A stretch of 34,142 bases of DNA, taken from contig JACMOT010000628.1 in the NCBI GenBank assembly GCA_014377915.1, forward strand, positions 1 through 34,142, in the 5' to 3' direction. Both the position numbers and the translations under genes were made by a program. Positions 8,724-17,098 of this stretch are shown here, in pieces (the stretch's first letter is position 1; each line of letters opens with the position of its first letter). Source of the DNA: Tardiphaga sp. GTDB lineage: Bacteria; Pseudomonadota; Alphaproteobacteria; Rhizobiales; Xanthobacteraceae. The notes below the pieces were generated by a model. That model searched no databases and was not told the DNA's origin. It saw only the letters and a list, made by a program, of their open reading frames with translations.

Positions 8724-9170
8724 ATGCAGATTACAAGCTCCTCGGTCGCCGCATCGTATGTGGTGCCGGGCGCGAACCGGTCTCAGAAGGCAGAGGCCGC
8801 ATCCAGTGCCTCAGTCGCCAATTCCGGGGCGGGCATTTCCACTTACGATTTCTCCAGCATGTCGCCGGCCGAGATGCGCAGCACGGTCAATGATTTGATC
8901 CGCAGCGGCAAGATGACCCTCGACGAGTCCAGTCCGCTGCTTGGCATGATGTCACCACCGGCGTCGCGATGGGCCGGCAGCGGTAGCGCACCAGCCGACG
9001 AAGCCAACCGCATGGACAATGAGCCGATCGATGCTTTCGCGACCTTGCGGGCGGGCATAACGGGGGCGCAATCGAGGGGGGACCGTCGCAATGTTGAAGC
9101 CCTTGGCCAGACATTGGACGCCCTGCTGCGACTTCACGGAACCACGGCTTCGGTCGATATCCGCGCTTGA
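8724..9170 (+). CDS. Hypothetical protein, Ser/Ala-rich
   Basis: This is a 148-residue soluble-looking protein of unknown function with no signal peptide or membrane segment. The N-terminal 40 residues are low-complexity Ser/Ala. The middle, FSSMSPAEMRSTVNDLIRSGKMTLDES, and the C-terminal part, about 100-140 (AFATLRAGITGAQSRGD, then NVEALGQTLDALLRLHG), look helical and well ordered. GGGGA, 8 bases before the ATG, is a reasonable ribosome-binding site. It lies 65 bases before recO on the same strand. The composition and ordered helices support a real gene, and similar short proteins occur in Bradyrhizobium by my recollection. Confidence 0.65.
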   Translation: MQITSSSVAASYVVPGANRSQKAEAASSASVANSGAGISTYDFSSMSPAEMRSTVNDLIRSGKMTLDESSPLLGMMSPPASRWAGSGSAPADEANRMDNEPIDAFATLRAGITGAQSRGDRRNVEALGQTLDALLRLHGTTASVDIRA

Positions 9171-9235
9171 AAAAGGACTTTCGGATTCACCCCCGGATGC
9201 TGAAGTCACGGTGAAAATCATATAACGTCCCGTTC

Positions 9236-9994
9236 ATGGAATGGACCGACGAAGGCATCGTGCTGGGCGTACGCAGGCATGGCGAATCTTCCGCCATCGT
9301 CGAACTGCTGACCCGAGACCATGGCCGCCATCTCGGCATGGTGCGCGGCGGCGCGGGCTCCAGAATGCGGCCGATGCTGCAGCCCGGCAACAGCGTGCGC
9401 GCGACCTGGCGGGCCCGGATTGACGAGCAGCTCGGCTATTTTCTGATGGAAGCCACCAAGATGCGGGCCGCGACCGTGCTGGGCTCCGGCCACGCGGTCT
9501 ATGGGGTCACCCATCTGGCATCGCTGGCCCGGCTGTTGCCGGAACGCGATCCGCATGAGGATATCTACGAGATGCTGGAGCGCATCCTGAATGATTTCGA
9601 CGATGTCAGCGAAGCCGCGATCCATGTGGTGCGGTTCGAACTGGCGATGCTGACCGAGCTGGGCTTCGGCCTCGATCTGGAAAACTGCGCCGCCACCGGC
9701 GCCACCACCGATCTGATCTATGTTTCGCCAAAGTCCGGCGGGGCGGTGTCGCGGTCGGCCGGTGAACCGTGGCGCGACCGGTTGATGCGGCTACCCCCGT
9801 TTCTGCGTGAGGACGGCGCTGGCGATGGCCGCAACAGCTGGTCCGACCAGGACCTGAGGGACGGTTTCGACCTCACCGGCCGCTTTCTGCTGCGCAATGT
9901 GCTGGAACCGCGCGGGCAGGGCCATTCCGACGCCCGTGAGGGTTTTATCAACGCGGTGGCGAAGCATCTGGCGCGGATCGGTGCGTTGTCCTGA
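9236..9994 (+). CDS. recO: DNA repair protein RecO
   Basis: RecO acts in the RecFOR pathway, annealing single strands and loading RecA onto SSB-coated DNA. The 252-residue protein opens with [19 protein letters not shown], the OB-fold N-terminal domain ending near [16 protein letters not shown]. The helical C-terminal domain includes [22 protein letters not shown]. The zinc-finger cysteines of some RecO proteins are largely absent, as is usual in Alphaproteobacteria. It has a single cysteine in the DLENCAATG segment. In related genomes recO normally sits next to parC, but here a copper-handling module separates them. Confidence 0.95.
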   Translation: MEWTDEGIVLGVRRHGESSAIVELLTRDHGRHLGMVRGGAGSRMRPMLQPGNSVRATWRARIDEQLGYFLMEATKMRAATVLGSGHAVYGVTHLASLARLLPERDPHEDIYEMLERILNDFDDVSEAAIHVVRFELAMLTELGFGLDLENCAATGATTDLIYVSPKSGGAVSRSAGEPWRDRLMRLPPFLREDGAGDGRNSWSDQDLRDGFDLTGRFLLRNVLEPRGQGHSDAREGFINAVAKHLARIGALS

Positions 9995-10008
9995 ATCGCA
10001 GTTCGGTG

Positions 10009-10037
10009 TTGGCGGGAGTTGAATTCGCGGTTATGAT
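10009..10037 (+). promoter_or_regulatory. Putative sigma-70 promoter for the copper module
   Basis: TTGGCG (10009-10014) and TATGAT (10032-10037) are separated by exactly 17 bases, a good match to the vegetative promoter consensus. Initiation would fall near 10044, about 30 bases before the first gene of the copper module. It lies in the 79-base gap after recO, so it could give the six downstream genes independent expression. I see no obvious CueR- or CopR-type dyad around it. Confidence 0.4.
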
Positions 10038-10073
10038 GAGAACTCTATCGAAACCGAGAGCTGATTGATCACA

Positions 10074-10535
10074 ATGCTGGTTCGTCTGACCAGAGCGCAG
10101 CGGCTGAAAGCAGGGTGGATTATCGCCCTGGTGTATTTGCTGTGCGTGCTGGCACCGGCGATGTCCTACGCATTGCCGGGACCGCATCTGATTGCGCCCT
10201 GCCTGACGGGCGAAAGCCATATGACTGGTATGGTCCACGTCGGCGGCGAGGCACAGTCGCCGCATCGGCACGATGTCCACCACAAGCATGCTCATTCGGC
10301 CGCGCAATCCGGCGAAGCTGCCCAGTCGATGGCGACGGAAAATTATCCGGAACCCGGCAGGGCGACGCATGCGTCTGATGGGCAATGCTGCGGATTGATG
10401 TGCGTCGTCGCGCTTCCGGCGGCGCTTTTCGATATTGTCAGGCCTTCCGTACCCATCGCCCCTTGCGAAATCGAGGGTCATCGGAAGATCGCAGACAGCG
10501 CGCCCTCCCTTCTTTATCGGCCGCCCATCTCCTGA
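10074..10535 (+). CDS. His-rich membrane-anchored protein of the copper module (DUF2946-like)
   Basis: This is a 153-residue protein with an N-terminal hydrophobic helix (about residues 14-34, signal anchor or signal peptide). A short exported domain follows, rich in His and Met: MTGMVHVGG, then HRHDVHHKHAHS at about 64-75. A cysteine group, CCGLMC, lies at 105-110 at the start of a second weakly hydrophobic stretch. The His cluster and position at the head of a copper gene set suggest periplasmic copper binding or sensing. It resembles the small DUF2946-type proteins found beside copper and cobalt genes, but I assign this only by style. I chose ATG 10074. An in-frame TTG lies three codons upstream. 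Confidence 0.7.
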   Translation: MLVRLTRAQRLKAGWIIALVYLLCVLAPAMSYALPGPHLIAPCLTGESHMTGMVHVGGEAQSPHRHDVHHKHAHSAAQSGEAAQSMATENYPEPGRATHASDGQCCGLMCVVALPAALFDIVRPSVPIAPCEIEGHRKIADSAPSLLYRPPIS

Positions 10536-10609
10536 ACTGACCCATCGACGTGGTGCGACGCTCTCACAGGGCTCGCGCTCATGGTCCATCGTCATTTCAG
10601 GAAAATAAA

Positions 10610-10903
10610 ATGCTTGCGCAGCGTAATGCGATGCTTGTCGCCGTTGGTTCGGTGGCAGCAAGACTGTTGGCTATCAGACTACTCAAACTCGCGGGCATGA
10701 CCGCCGCGGCATTGGCCGTGACATCGTGCATGCCGATGACGGCGCCTCTCGCCGGTGCGGATCCCGCCGATCCCGGAGCCAAGGTCGCAAGTACCAATTA
10801 CCGCTCGACCATCGCTCCCTACACAGGCCTTCGCCCGACCACGCCCGCACCATGGCGAGCGCGGAACGACCGCGTCGCCCCGGCGCCGAAACCCGGCCAA
10901 TAG
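10610..10903 (+). CDS. Small putative lipoprotein of the copper module
   Basis: This is a 97-residue protein. AGGA at 10599-10602 lies 7 bases before ATG 10610. The basic N-terminus leads into a hydrophobic segment ending LAGMTAAALAVTSC (Cys40), a loose lipobox (Thr-Ser before Cys instead of the usual Ala-Gly), so lipidation is probable but not certain. The mature part is short, polar and Pro-rich, with STIAPYTGLRPTTPAPWRARN near the end. The function is unknown. It is followed 9 bases later by the outer-membrane factor gene, so the two products may act together at the outer membrane. Confidence 0.65.
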   Translation: MLAQRNAMLVAVGSVAARLLAIRLLKLAGMTAAALAVTSCMPMTAPLAGADPADPGAKVASTNYRSTIAPYTGLRPTTPAPWRARNDRVAPAPKPGQ

Positions 10904-10912
10904 GAGCGCGTG

Positions 10913-12373
10913 ATGTTCACCAGACCAGAAAAGCGATTTGCCCTTCGGTTGCATTCCGGGGCGGCGCGCGCGGCGGCAACCGTGCTGCTGTCGGCCGTGC
11001 TGTTATCGGGGTGCGCGACGTTCTCGCCCGACGGTGGGATGAATGTCGTCTCCAGCGTGGCCGGCGAAACCATCGAAAAGGATGTGGTTTCCATCCGCAC
11101 GCGGGATGACGCGCAACGCGCCCATGCTTGGGTCGTGGGACTTGCTCGGCGAGATCTGACGATGGATAGCGCCGTTCAGGTCGCGCTCCTGAACAATCGC
11201 GGCCTGCAGGCCTCCTATAATGAACTGGCGCTGGCGGAAGCCGATATGGTCGGCGACAGCCTGCCGCCCAATCCACGATTTTCCATTTCGCGTATTGCCG
11301 GAAACGGCGCGCTTGAGGTTGAACGGCAAGTGGTCGGCGATATCCTCGCTTTGGCTACGCTACCATTCCGATCGGAGATCGCCCGCCAGCGGTTCCAGAA
11401 GGCCCAGCTCCGTGCCGCCGAGGATACGCTACGTCTGGCCGCTGACGTTCGGCGAGCCTATTATCAAACGGTAGCCACCTATGAACTCACTACCCTTCTG
11501 ACCGACGCCAAGTCGACGGCGGAATCGACCGCCCAGCTTGCATTGAAACTCGGCGAGACCGGCGCGCTGAACAAGCTCGACCAGGCTCGCGAGCAGGTGT
11601 TTTACGCGGAGACGACCGCCGATCTGGCGACCAGCCGTCAGGATGCGGCGAGCTACCGCGAGCGCCTGATCCGATTGCTCGGCCTCTGGGGAGAGGACAT
11701 TAATATCCGGGTGCCGCGGAAGCTCCCCGCTCTGCCACGTCAACCGCTGTCGTTGCCGCGCATCGAGGTCGCGGCGATCGATCATCGTATCGACCTTCAG
11801 ATCGCCCGTATTGAACTGGCAGCGCTGGCCAAGTCACTCAACCTCACAGAGGCGAGCCGCTTCGTTACAATGCTCGACGTCGCCGGGATCGATCGAAAGA
11901 CGCGTGATCCGACAGGAGCGGCTTTCGGCGAACGGGGTTTCGATGTGCAGCTCCAGATTCCGATCTTCGACGGCGGCGAAGTTCGAGTCCGCCAAGCCGC
12001 CGAAACCTATAAATTGGCTTTCAATCTGTTGACCGAAAAGGCCGTCAACGCGCGCTCGGAAGCGCGCGACGCCTTTCAGGTGTATCGATCAACCTATGAC
12101 ATCGCCGGCCATTATCAGCGCGAAGTACTGCCGCTTCGAAAAATTATCTCGGAAGAGATGCAACTACGTTTCGGCAGCATGCAGGTTGACGTGTTTGCCC
12201 TGCTGACGGAGGCCAGACAGCGTATCGCGGCATTGCGCGCCGCCATCGCGGCTAAACGCGATTTTTGGCTCGCACAATCGCAATTGCAGACCGCCATCAA
12301 TGGCGGGGGCCGTGGCGACCTTGTCGATTCAAATATTTCGGCATTTGCGAAATTATCCGGTGGCGGCCGCTAG
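10913..12373 (+). CDS. TolC/CusC-family outer-membrane efflux lipoprotein
   Basis: This 486-residue outer-membrane factor forms the exit duct of tripartite efflux systems. The signal peptide ends in a good lipobox, LLSGC (Cys34), as in CusC/OprM relatives. The rest shows the two OEP repeats with long alpha-helical barrel segments: LLNNRGLQASYNELALAEAD, then RQRFQKAQLRAAEDTLRLA, a loop near residue 300, then FDVQLQIPIFDGGEVRVRQA and the second helical pair. ATG 10913 is chosen because AGGAG at 10902-10906 is 6 bases upstream. The ATG is preceded by an in-frame GTG. No inner-membrane pump or periplasmic adaptor lies next to it, so its partner is either encoded elsewhere or absent. It is directly upstream of the multicopper oxidase gene. 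Confidence 0.9.
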   Translation: MFTRPEKRFALRLHSGAARAAATVLLSAVLLSGCATFSPDGGMNVVSSVAGETIEKDVVSIRTRDDAQRAHAWVVGLARRDLTMDSAVQVALLNNRGLQASYNELALAEADMVGDSLPPNPRFSISRIAGNGALEVERQVVGDILALATLPFRSEIARQRFQKAQLRAAEDTLRLAADVRRAYYQTVATYELTTLLTDAKSTAESTAQLALKLGETGALNKLDQAREQVFYAETTADLATSRQDAASYRERLIRLLGLWGEDINIRVPRKLPALPRQPLSLPRIEVAAIDHRIDLQIARIELAALAKSLNLTEASRFVTMLDVAGIDRKTRDPTGAAFGERGFDVQLQIPIFDGGEVRVRQAAETYKLAFNLLTEKAVNARSEARDAFQVYRSTYDIAGHYQREVLPLRKIISEEMQLRFGSMQVDVFALLTEARQRIAALRAAIAAKRDFWLAQSQLQTAINGGGRGDLVDSNISAFAKLSGGGR

Positions 12374-12387
12374 AGATGGAGAGACCC

Positions 12388-13770
12388 ATGTTGTCCAGAC
12401 GAAATTTTCTCGGTACTGCGACCGCGCTCGCCAGCGCGGCGGCGGTCTCCGGTCGAGCCCAGGCCGCGAATATCCCCGAGGCGCCGATGATGGAAAAGGC
12501 CGCGACGCAGCCGCCGCTGCATCCGTCGGGTGGCCCCGATTACAATCCAGTGGTGACGTTGAACGGTTGGACGCTGCCCTGGCGGATGAATGGCGACTGG
12601 AAAGAGTTTCATCTGGTGGCAGAGCCGGTCGAGCGCGAATTTGCCGAGGGTATGAAGGTCCATTTGTGGGGCTATAACGGGCAGTCGCCGGGGCCGACCA
12701 TTGAGACGGTCGAAGGTGACAAGGTCCGCATCTTCGTCACCAACAAACTGCCCGAGCCCACCACCGTTCATTGGCATGGCGTGATCCTGCCCTGCGGCAT
12801 GGACGGCGTCGGTGGCTTGAACCAGCCGCACATCCCGCCGGGCAAGACGTTCGTCTATGAGTTCGAAATGAAGCATAGCGGGACGTTCATGTATCATCCG
12901 CATTCGGACGAGATGGTCCAGATGGCGATGGGCATGATGGGGATGATCGTCGTGCATCCGCGCGACGCGCGCTTCCGGCCGGTCGATCGCGACTTCGTCT
13001 TCATCATGAGCAGCTACGACATCGATCCGGGCACCTATTTGCCGAAGGTGGCGGAGATGACGAATTTCAACATGTGGGCCTGGAATAGCCGCGTTTTCCC
13101 GGGGATCGATCCGCTGCCGGTTCGCCTGGGGGATCGTGTGCGCGTGCGCGTCGGCAACCTCACCATGACCAACCATCCGATTCACCTGCACGGACACATT
13201 TTCGCGGTCAGTGGCACCGATGGCGGCTGGGTTCCGGAAAGCGCGCAATGGCCGGAAGTGACGGCCGACGTGCCGGTCGGCGCCATTCGCGCCTTCGATT
13301 TCACGGCCGACAATCCCGGCGACTGGGCGTTTCACTGCCACAAGGCGCATCACACCATGAACGCGATGGGGCATGACGTGCGAAATTTGATCGGTGTGTC
13401 CAGAAAGGATCTGGCGAAAGCGATCGGCAAACTCGCGCCGGACGCCATGGTGATGGGCTCTACCGGCGGCTCGATGGGTGACATGGAAATGCCATTGCCC
13501 GACAACACGCTGATGATGATGAGCGGATCGGGGCAGTTCGGTCCGATCGAAATGGGCGGGATGTTCACAACGATGAAGATCCGCGAGGGCCTGGCCCGCG
13601 ACGATTACAGGGATCCCGGTGCTTACGATTTTCCGAAGGGCACTGTGGCGTATGAAGTCGCGGTGTCTCCAGGCGACGCCCCGCGTCAGATCAACGACAA
13701 GGCGACGAGCAAACCCGCCGCGTCGGGCGACATGAAGGGAATGGTCATGAAGGGGAAGAAGTCGATGTAA
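12388..13770 (+). CDS. Tat-exported multicopper oxidase (copper oxidase type)
   Basis: This 460-residue periplasmic multicopper oxidase probably oxidises Cu(I) to the less toxic Cu(II). The Tat signal begins MLSRRNFLG and ends ARAQA-like near residue 26. All copper sites are present: HWHG (128-131), HPHSD (170-174), HPIHLHGH (263-270) and HCHKAHHTMNAM (316-327). Type-1 ligands would be Cys317, His322 and axial Met327. Met-rich stretches (MVQMAMGMMGM at 176-186, MGDMEM near 363-368, a MKGMVMKGKK tail) are typical of copper-tolerance oxidases. The chain is shorter than Pseudomonas CopA (about 600). I chose ATG 12388 over ATG 12376 because GGAGAG lies just upstream and the Tat motif follows at once. 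Confidence 0.93.
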   Translation: MLSRRNFLGTATALASAAAVSGRAQAANIPEAPMMEKAATQPPLHPSGGPDYNPVVTLNGWTLPWRMNGDWKEFHLVAEPVEREFAEGMKVHLWGYNGQSPGPTIETVEGDKVRIFVTNKLPEPTTVHWHGVILPCGMDGVGGLNQPHIPPGKTFVYEFEMKHSGTFMYHPHSDEMVQMAMGMMGMIVVHPRDARFRPVDRDFVFIMSSYDIDPGTYLPKVAEMTNFNMWAWNSRVFPGIDPLPVRLGDRVRVRVGNLTMTNHPIHLHGHIFAVSGTDGGWVPESAQWPEVTADVPVGAIRAFDFTADNPGDWAFHCHKAHHTMNAMGHDVRNLIGVSRKDLAKAIGKLAPDAMVMGSTGGSMGDMEMPLPDNTLMMMSGSGQFGPIEMGGMFTTMKIREGLARDDYRDPGAYDFPKGTVAYEVAVSPGDAPRQINDKATSKPAASGDMKGMVMKGKKSM

Positions 13771-13818
13771 CAACCCGTCGTCGATGACTTCGTGATCCCA
13801 ACTAACCGGACTACTGAC

Positions 13819-14277
13819 ATGATCAAGACAACAATACGCGTCACCTTCATCCTGCTGGCTGGCATCTGCTACGCCTCGGCGGCCGCCGCGCATGAACGGC
13901 ATGGCGGTTACTCCGCGGGAGAACCCGGCGATCCGAAAAAGCCGGCGCGGAAGATCGAGATTCTTATGAACGAGATGGATTATTCACCGGTTGTGATCGA
14001 AGTGAAGCGGGGCGAGCAGGTGCGCTTCGTGATCCGCAATGTCGGTGCGGAAGCTCATGAGTTTCTGCTGGCGACCACCGCGGAGAATCTGAAGCATGGC
14101 GCGGCGATGAAGAAGAATCCCGACATGGAGCATGACGAGCCGAATGGCTTGCGCCTTGCCGCGAAGAAATCCGGAGAGGTGCTGTGGAAGTTCTTGAAAA
14201 TCGGCACTTTTGAATATTCTTGCCTGATCCCGACCCATCGGGAGGCCGGGATGATCGGCAAGGTCATCGTGAAATAG
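13819..14277 (+). CDS. Periplasmic cupredoxin (plastocyanin/azurin-like blue copper protein)
   Basis: This 152-residue exported copper protein has a signal peptide of about 24 residues ending SAAAA before HERHGG. The cupredoxin fold is shown by EVKRGEQVRFVIRNVGAEAHEF and the C-terminal copper loop CLIPTHREAGM. Ligands are His80, Cys135, His140 and Met145, the standard type-1 set with C-x4-H-x4-M spacing. It also has an insert, KHGAAMKKNPDMEHDEP, with extra Met and His. It probably carries copper or electrons to or from the multicopper oxidase encoded upstream. I chose ATG 13819; a GTG at 13792 would place extra polar residues before the signal peptide. Confidence 0.9.
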   Translation: MIKTTIRVTFILLAGICYASAAAAHERHGGYSAGEPGDPKKPARKIEILMNEMDYSPVVIEVKRGEQVRFVIRNVGAEAHEFLLATTAENLKHGAAMKKNPDMEHDEPNGLRLAAKKSGEVLWKFLKIGTFEYSCLIPTHREAGMIGKVIVK

Positions 14278-14315
14278 CCGTTCATGGAGCGAACGCTTCG
14301 ACAGAGGAATGTAAG

Positions 14316-14621
14316 ATGAAGATCAACCGATATGTTGCAATATTGACCGTGGGTTGGCTCGCCATGGTCAGTTCCGCGGGATTTACGCAGGACGGCGCGG
14401 TGCGTGGCGAGGTGAAGAAGATCGACATGGCGGTGGGCAAGATCACGCTGAAGCACGGTCCGATCAAGAGCCTCGACATGGATGATGAGAGCATGACCAT
14501 GGTGTTTCGCGTTTCCGATCCCGCGATGCTGAAATCGGTCAAAGTCGGTGACAAGGTCAGGTTCGACGCCGGCCGCGTCAACGGCCAGATCACCGTGACG
14601 TCGATACAAAAATCGAAATAG
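14316..14621 (+). CDS. CusF-like periplasmic copper-binding protein
   Basis: This 101-residue exported protein has a signal peptide ending near residue 25 (SSAGFTQ). The small OB-fold copper-chaperone domain begins RGEVKKIDMAVGKITLKHGPI and contains DMDDESMTMVFRV. The likely Cu(I)/Ag(I) ligands are His47, Met60 and Met62. In E. coli CusF a Trp stacks on the metal before the MTM motif. Here that region reads SLDMDDES, with no Trp but an extra Met55. GAGGA at 14304-14308 lies 7 bases before the ATG. It is the last gene of the copper module, followed by a strong hairpin. Confidence 0.88.
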   Translation: MKINRYVAILTVGWLAMVSSAGFTQDGAVRGEVKKIDMAVGKITLKHGPIKSLDMDDESMTMVFRVSDPAMLKSVKVGDKVRFDAGRVNGQITVTSIQKSK

Positions 14622-14643
14622 CGACGCGGGCTCACTCAAATCC

Positions 14644-14674
14644 GCCGGCAGCCGCCCATCGGGCGGTTGCCGGC
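14644..14674 (+). terminator. Hairpin at the end of the copper module
   Basis: GCCGGCAGCCGCCC (14644-14657) and GGGCGGTTGCCGGC (14661-14674) form a 14-bp stem with a single G-U pair and a 3-base loop (ATC). It lies 22 bases after the CusF-like gene and about 100 bases before parC. There is no downstream T tract, so it is a GC-rich hairpin terminator or mRNA 3'-end stabiliser rather than a textbook intrinsic terminator. Confidence 0.65.
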
Positions 14675-14775
14675 GCGGGATTGGCTGGGGATGCAACTTG
14701 TGGGAACGCCATACGCGCCTTTGATAGTGTGATTCACTTCTTGCCCCGTTCGGCGTCTAGGGGTAACTCCTCGCC

Positions 14776-17037
14776 ATGGGAAAAAGACTGATTCCGCCAG
14801 AGCCGGCTGAGATCCACGAAGTGATGCTGCGGGAGGCGCTCGAGGAGCGCTATCTCGCTTACGCGCTTTCCACCATCATGCATCGCGCGCTGCCGGATGC
14901 CCGCGACGGGCTGAAACCGGTGCATCGCCGGATTCTTTACGGAATGCGACTGCTGCGCCTCGATCCCGGCACGCCGTTCAAGAAATCCGCCAAGATCGTC
15001 GGTGACGTGATGGGTTCGTTCCATCCGCATGGCGACCAGTCGATCTATGACGCGCTGGTGCGCCTCGCGCAGGATTTCGCCTCGCGCTACCCGCTGGTCG
15101 ACGGCCAGGGCAATTTCGGCAATATCGACGGCGACGGTCCGGCCGCCTACCGCTACACCGAAGCGCGGATGACCGCGGTGGCGCAGCTGCTGCTGGAGGG
15201 CATCGACGAGGACGCGGTCGAGTTCCGGCCGAACTATGACGGTCAGAGCAAGGAGCCGGCGGTGCTGCCGGGCGGGTTTCCGAACCTGCTGGCCAATGGC
15301 TCGCAGGGAATCGCCGTCGGCATGGCGACCTCGATACCGCCGCACAACGTGGCCGAACTGTGTGACGCCGCGCTGCATCTGATCGAAAAGCCCGACGCCA
15401 AGTCGAAGGCACTGCTGCGCTGGGTCAAGGGCCCGGATTTCCCGACCGGCGGCATCATCGTCGATTCCAAGGAAAGCATCGCCGAAGCCTACATGACCGG
15501 GCGCGGCTCGTTCCGCACCCGCGCCAAGTGGCACCAGGAAGAGGGCGCCCGTGGCACCTGGGTGGTGGTCGTCACCGAAATTCCCTGGCTGGTGCAGAAG
15601 TCGCGGCTGATCGAGAAGATCGCCGAACTCCTGAACGACAAGCGACTGCCGCTGGTCGGCGATATCCGCGACGAATCCGCCGAGGATGTTCGCGTCGTCA
15701 TCGAGCCGAAGTCGAAAACCGTCGATCCCGAACTGGTGATGGAATCGTTGTTCAAGCTCACCGAGCTCGAGAGCAAGATCCCGCTGAACCTGAACGTGCT
15801 GGTCAAGGGCCGCATTCCCAAGGTGCTCGGCCTGGCCGAATGCCTGCGCGAATGGCTCGACCATCTGCGCGACGTCTTGCTACGCCGCTCCGAGCATCGC
15901 AAGGCCGGCATCGAGCACCGCCTCGAAGTGCTCGGCGGTTATCTGATCGCCTATCTCAACATCGATGAAGTGATTCGTATCATCCGCGCCGAGGATGAGC
16001 CGAAACCGGTGCTGATGAAGACGTTCACGCTGACCGACGTGCAGGCCGAGGCGATCCTCAACATGCGGCTGCGTAGTCTGCGCAAGCTGGAAGAATTCGA
16101 GATCCGCACCGAGGACAAGAAGCTTCGCGACGAGCTGAAGGGCATCAACGCGATCCTGAAGTCCGAGACCGAGCAGTGGGCCAAGGTCGGCGAGCAGGTC
16201 CGCCGCGTGCGCGACCTGTTCGGGCCGAAGACGCCGCTCGGCAAGCGTCGCACCATCTTTGCGGACGCGCCGGAGCACGATCTCGCCGCGCTGGAGGAAT
16301 CGCTGGTCGAGCGCGAGCCCGTCACCGTGATCATTTCCGATAAGGGCTGGGTGCGTACCCTGAAGGGGCATGTCGCCGATACGTCCGGTCTGGTGTTCAA
16401 GACCGACGACAAGCTCGACAAGGCGTTCTTCGCCGAAACCACGTCGAAATTGATGTTGCTGGCCACCAATGGCCGCTTCTATGCGCTCGACGTCTCGAAA
16501 CTGCCGGGCGGTCGCGGCCATGGCGAGCCGATCCGCATGTTCATCGACATGGAAGGCGACGCCGCCATCGTGTCGCTGTTCGTCCACAAGGGCGGCCGCA
16601 AATTCCTGGTCGCCAGCCATGACGGGCAGGGCTTCATGGTCAATGAAGACGATTGCGTCGGCAATACCCGCAAGGGCAAGCAGATCCTTAATGTCGAGAT
16701 GCCGAACGAGGCGCGGATTCTGACCGTCGTCGATGGCGGCAATGACAGCGTCGCGGTGATCGGCGAAAATCGCAAGATGCTGATCTTCCCGCTCGATCAG
16801 GTGCCGGAAATGTCGCGCGGCCGTGGCGTGCGGCTGCAGAAGTTCAAGGATGGCGGCCTGTCCGACATCGTCACCTTCACCGCCAAGGCCGGTCTGTTCT
16901 GGCGCGATGGTGCTGGTCGCGAATTCAGCGCGACGATGAAGGAACTCGCCGAATGGCGCGGCAACCGCGCCGACGCCGGTCGGTTGCCGCCGAAGGGTTT
17001 TCCGAAGTCGAACAAGTTCGGCAAGGTGATCGAGTAG
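14776..17037 (+). CDS. parC: DNA topoisomerase IV subunit A
   Basis: ParC is the DNA-cleaving subunit of topoisomerase IV, which decatenates daughter chromosomes. The 753-residue protein has the GyrA/ParC breakage-reunion domain with catalytic Tyr127 in AAYRYTEAR. The helix-turn segment [19 protein letters not shown] lies at about 81-99. The coiled coil is around 385-480 and the beta-pinwheel C-terminal domain runs from about 500. Length is typical of alphaproteobacterial ParC, shorter than GyrA. The position equivalent to the quinolone-resistance Ser80 of E. coli ParC is Gln88 here, which I believe is normal for this lineage. The parE partner is not in the window. Confidence 0.95.
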   Translation: MGKRLIPPEPAEIHEVMLREALEERYLAYALSTIMHRALPDARDGLKPVHRRILYGMRLLRLDPGTPFKKSAKIVGDVMGSFHPHGDQSIYDALVRLAQDFASRYPLVDGQGNFGNIDGDGPAAYRYTEARMTAVAQLLLEGIDEDAVEFRPNYDGQSKEPAVLPGGFPNLLANGSQGIAVGMATSIPPHNVAELCDAALHLIEKPDAKSKALLRWVKGPDFPTGGIIVDSKESIAEAYMTGRGSFRTRAKWHQEEGARGTWVVVVTEIPWLVQKSRLIEKIAELLNDKRLPLVGDIRDESAEDVRVVIEPKSKTVDPELVMESLFKLTELESKIPLNLNVLVKGRIPKVLGLAECLREWLDHLRDVLLRRSEHRKAGIEHRLEVLGGYLIAYLNIDEVIRIIRAEDEPKPVLMKTFTLTDVQAEAILNMRLRSLRKLEEFEIRTEDKKLRDELKGINAILKSETEQWAKVGEQVRRVRDLFGPKTPLGKRRTIFADAPEHDLAALEESLVEREPVTVIISDKGWVRTLKGHVADTSGLVFKTDDKLDKAFFAETTSKLMLLATNGRFYALDVSKLPGGRGHGEPIRMFIDMEGDAAIVSLFVHKGGRKFLVASHDGQGFMVNEDDCVGNTRKGKQILNVEMPNEARILTVVDGGNDSVAVIGENRKMLIFPLDQVPEMSRGRGVRLQKFKDGGLSDIVTFTAKAGLFWRDGAGREFSATMKELAEWRGNRADAGRLPPKGFPKSNKFGKVIE

Positions 17038-17047
17038 CGCGACAAGT

Positions 17048-17069
17048 GCCCTCCCGAAAACGGGAGGGC
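17048..17069. terminator. Perfect 9-bp hairpin between parC and the tctC-like gene
   Basis: GCCCTCCCG and CGGGAGGGC flank an AAAA loop, giving a perfect 9-bp stem 10 bases after the parC stop. Being symmetrical, it could end transcription of parC and of the convergent minus-strand operon, whose last stop codon is at 17099. There is no T run on either side, so release would rely on the stem strength or on Rho. Confidence 0.65.
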
Positions 17070-17098
17070 AGACAATAGCTGTCTTGCGGTGCCCGGAT

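Noticed and set aside
12370..13902. Long minus-strand open frame (510 codons) opposite the multicopper oxidase gene
   Set aside because: Its product is His/Arg/Asp-rich without any family pattern. It is the complement of a strongly coding plus-strand gene with all copper motifs.
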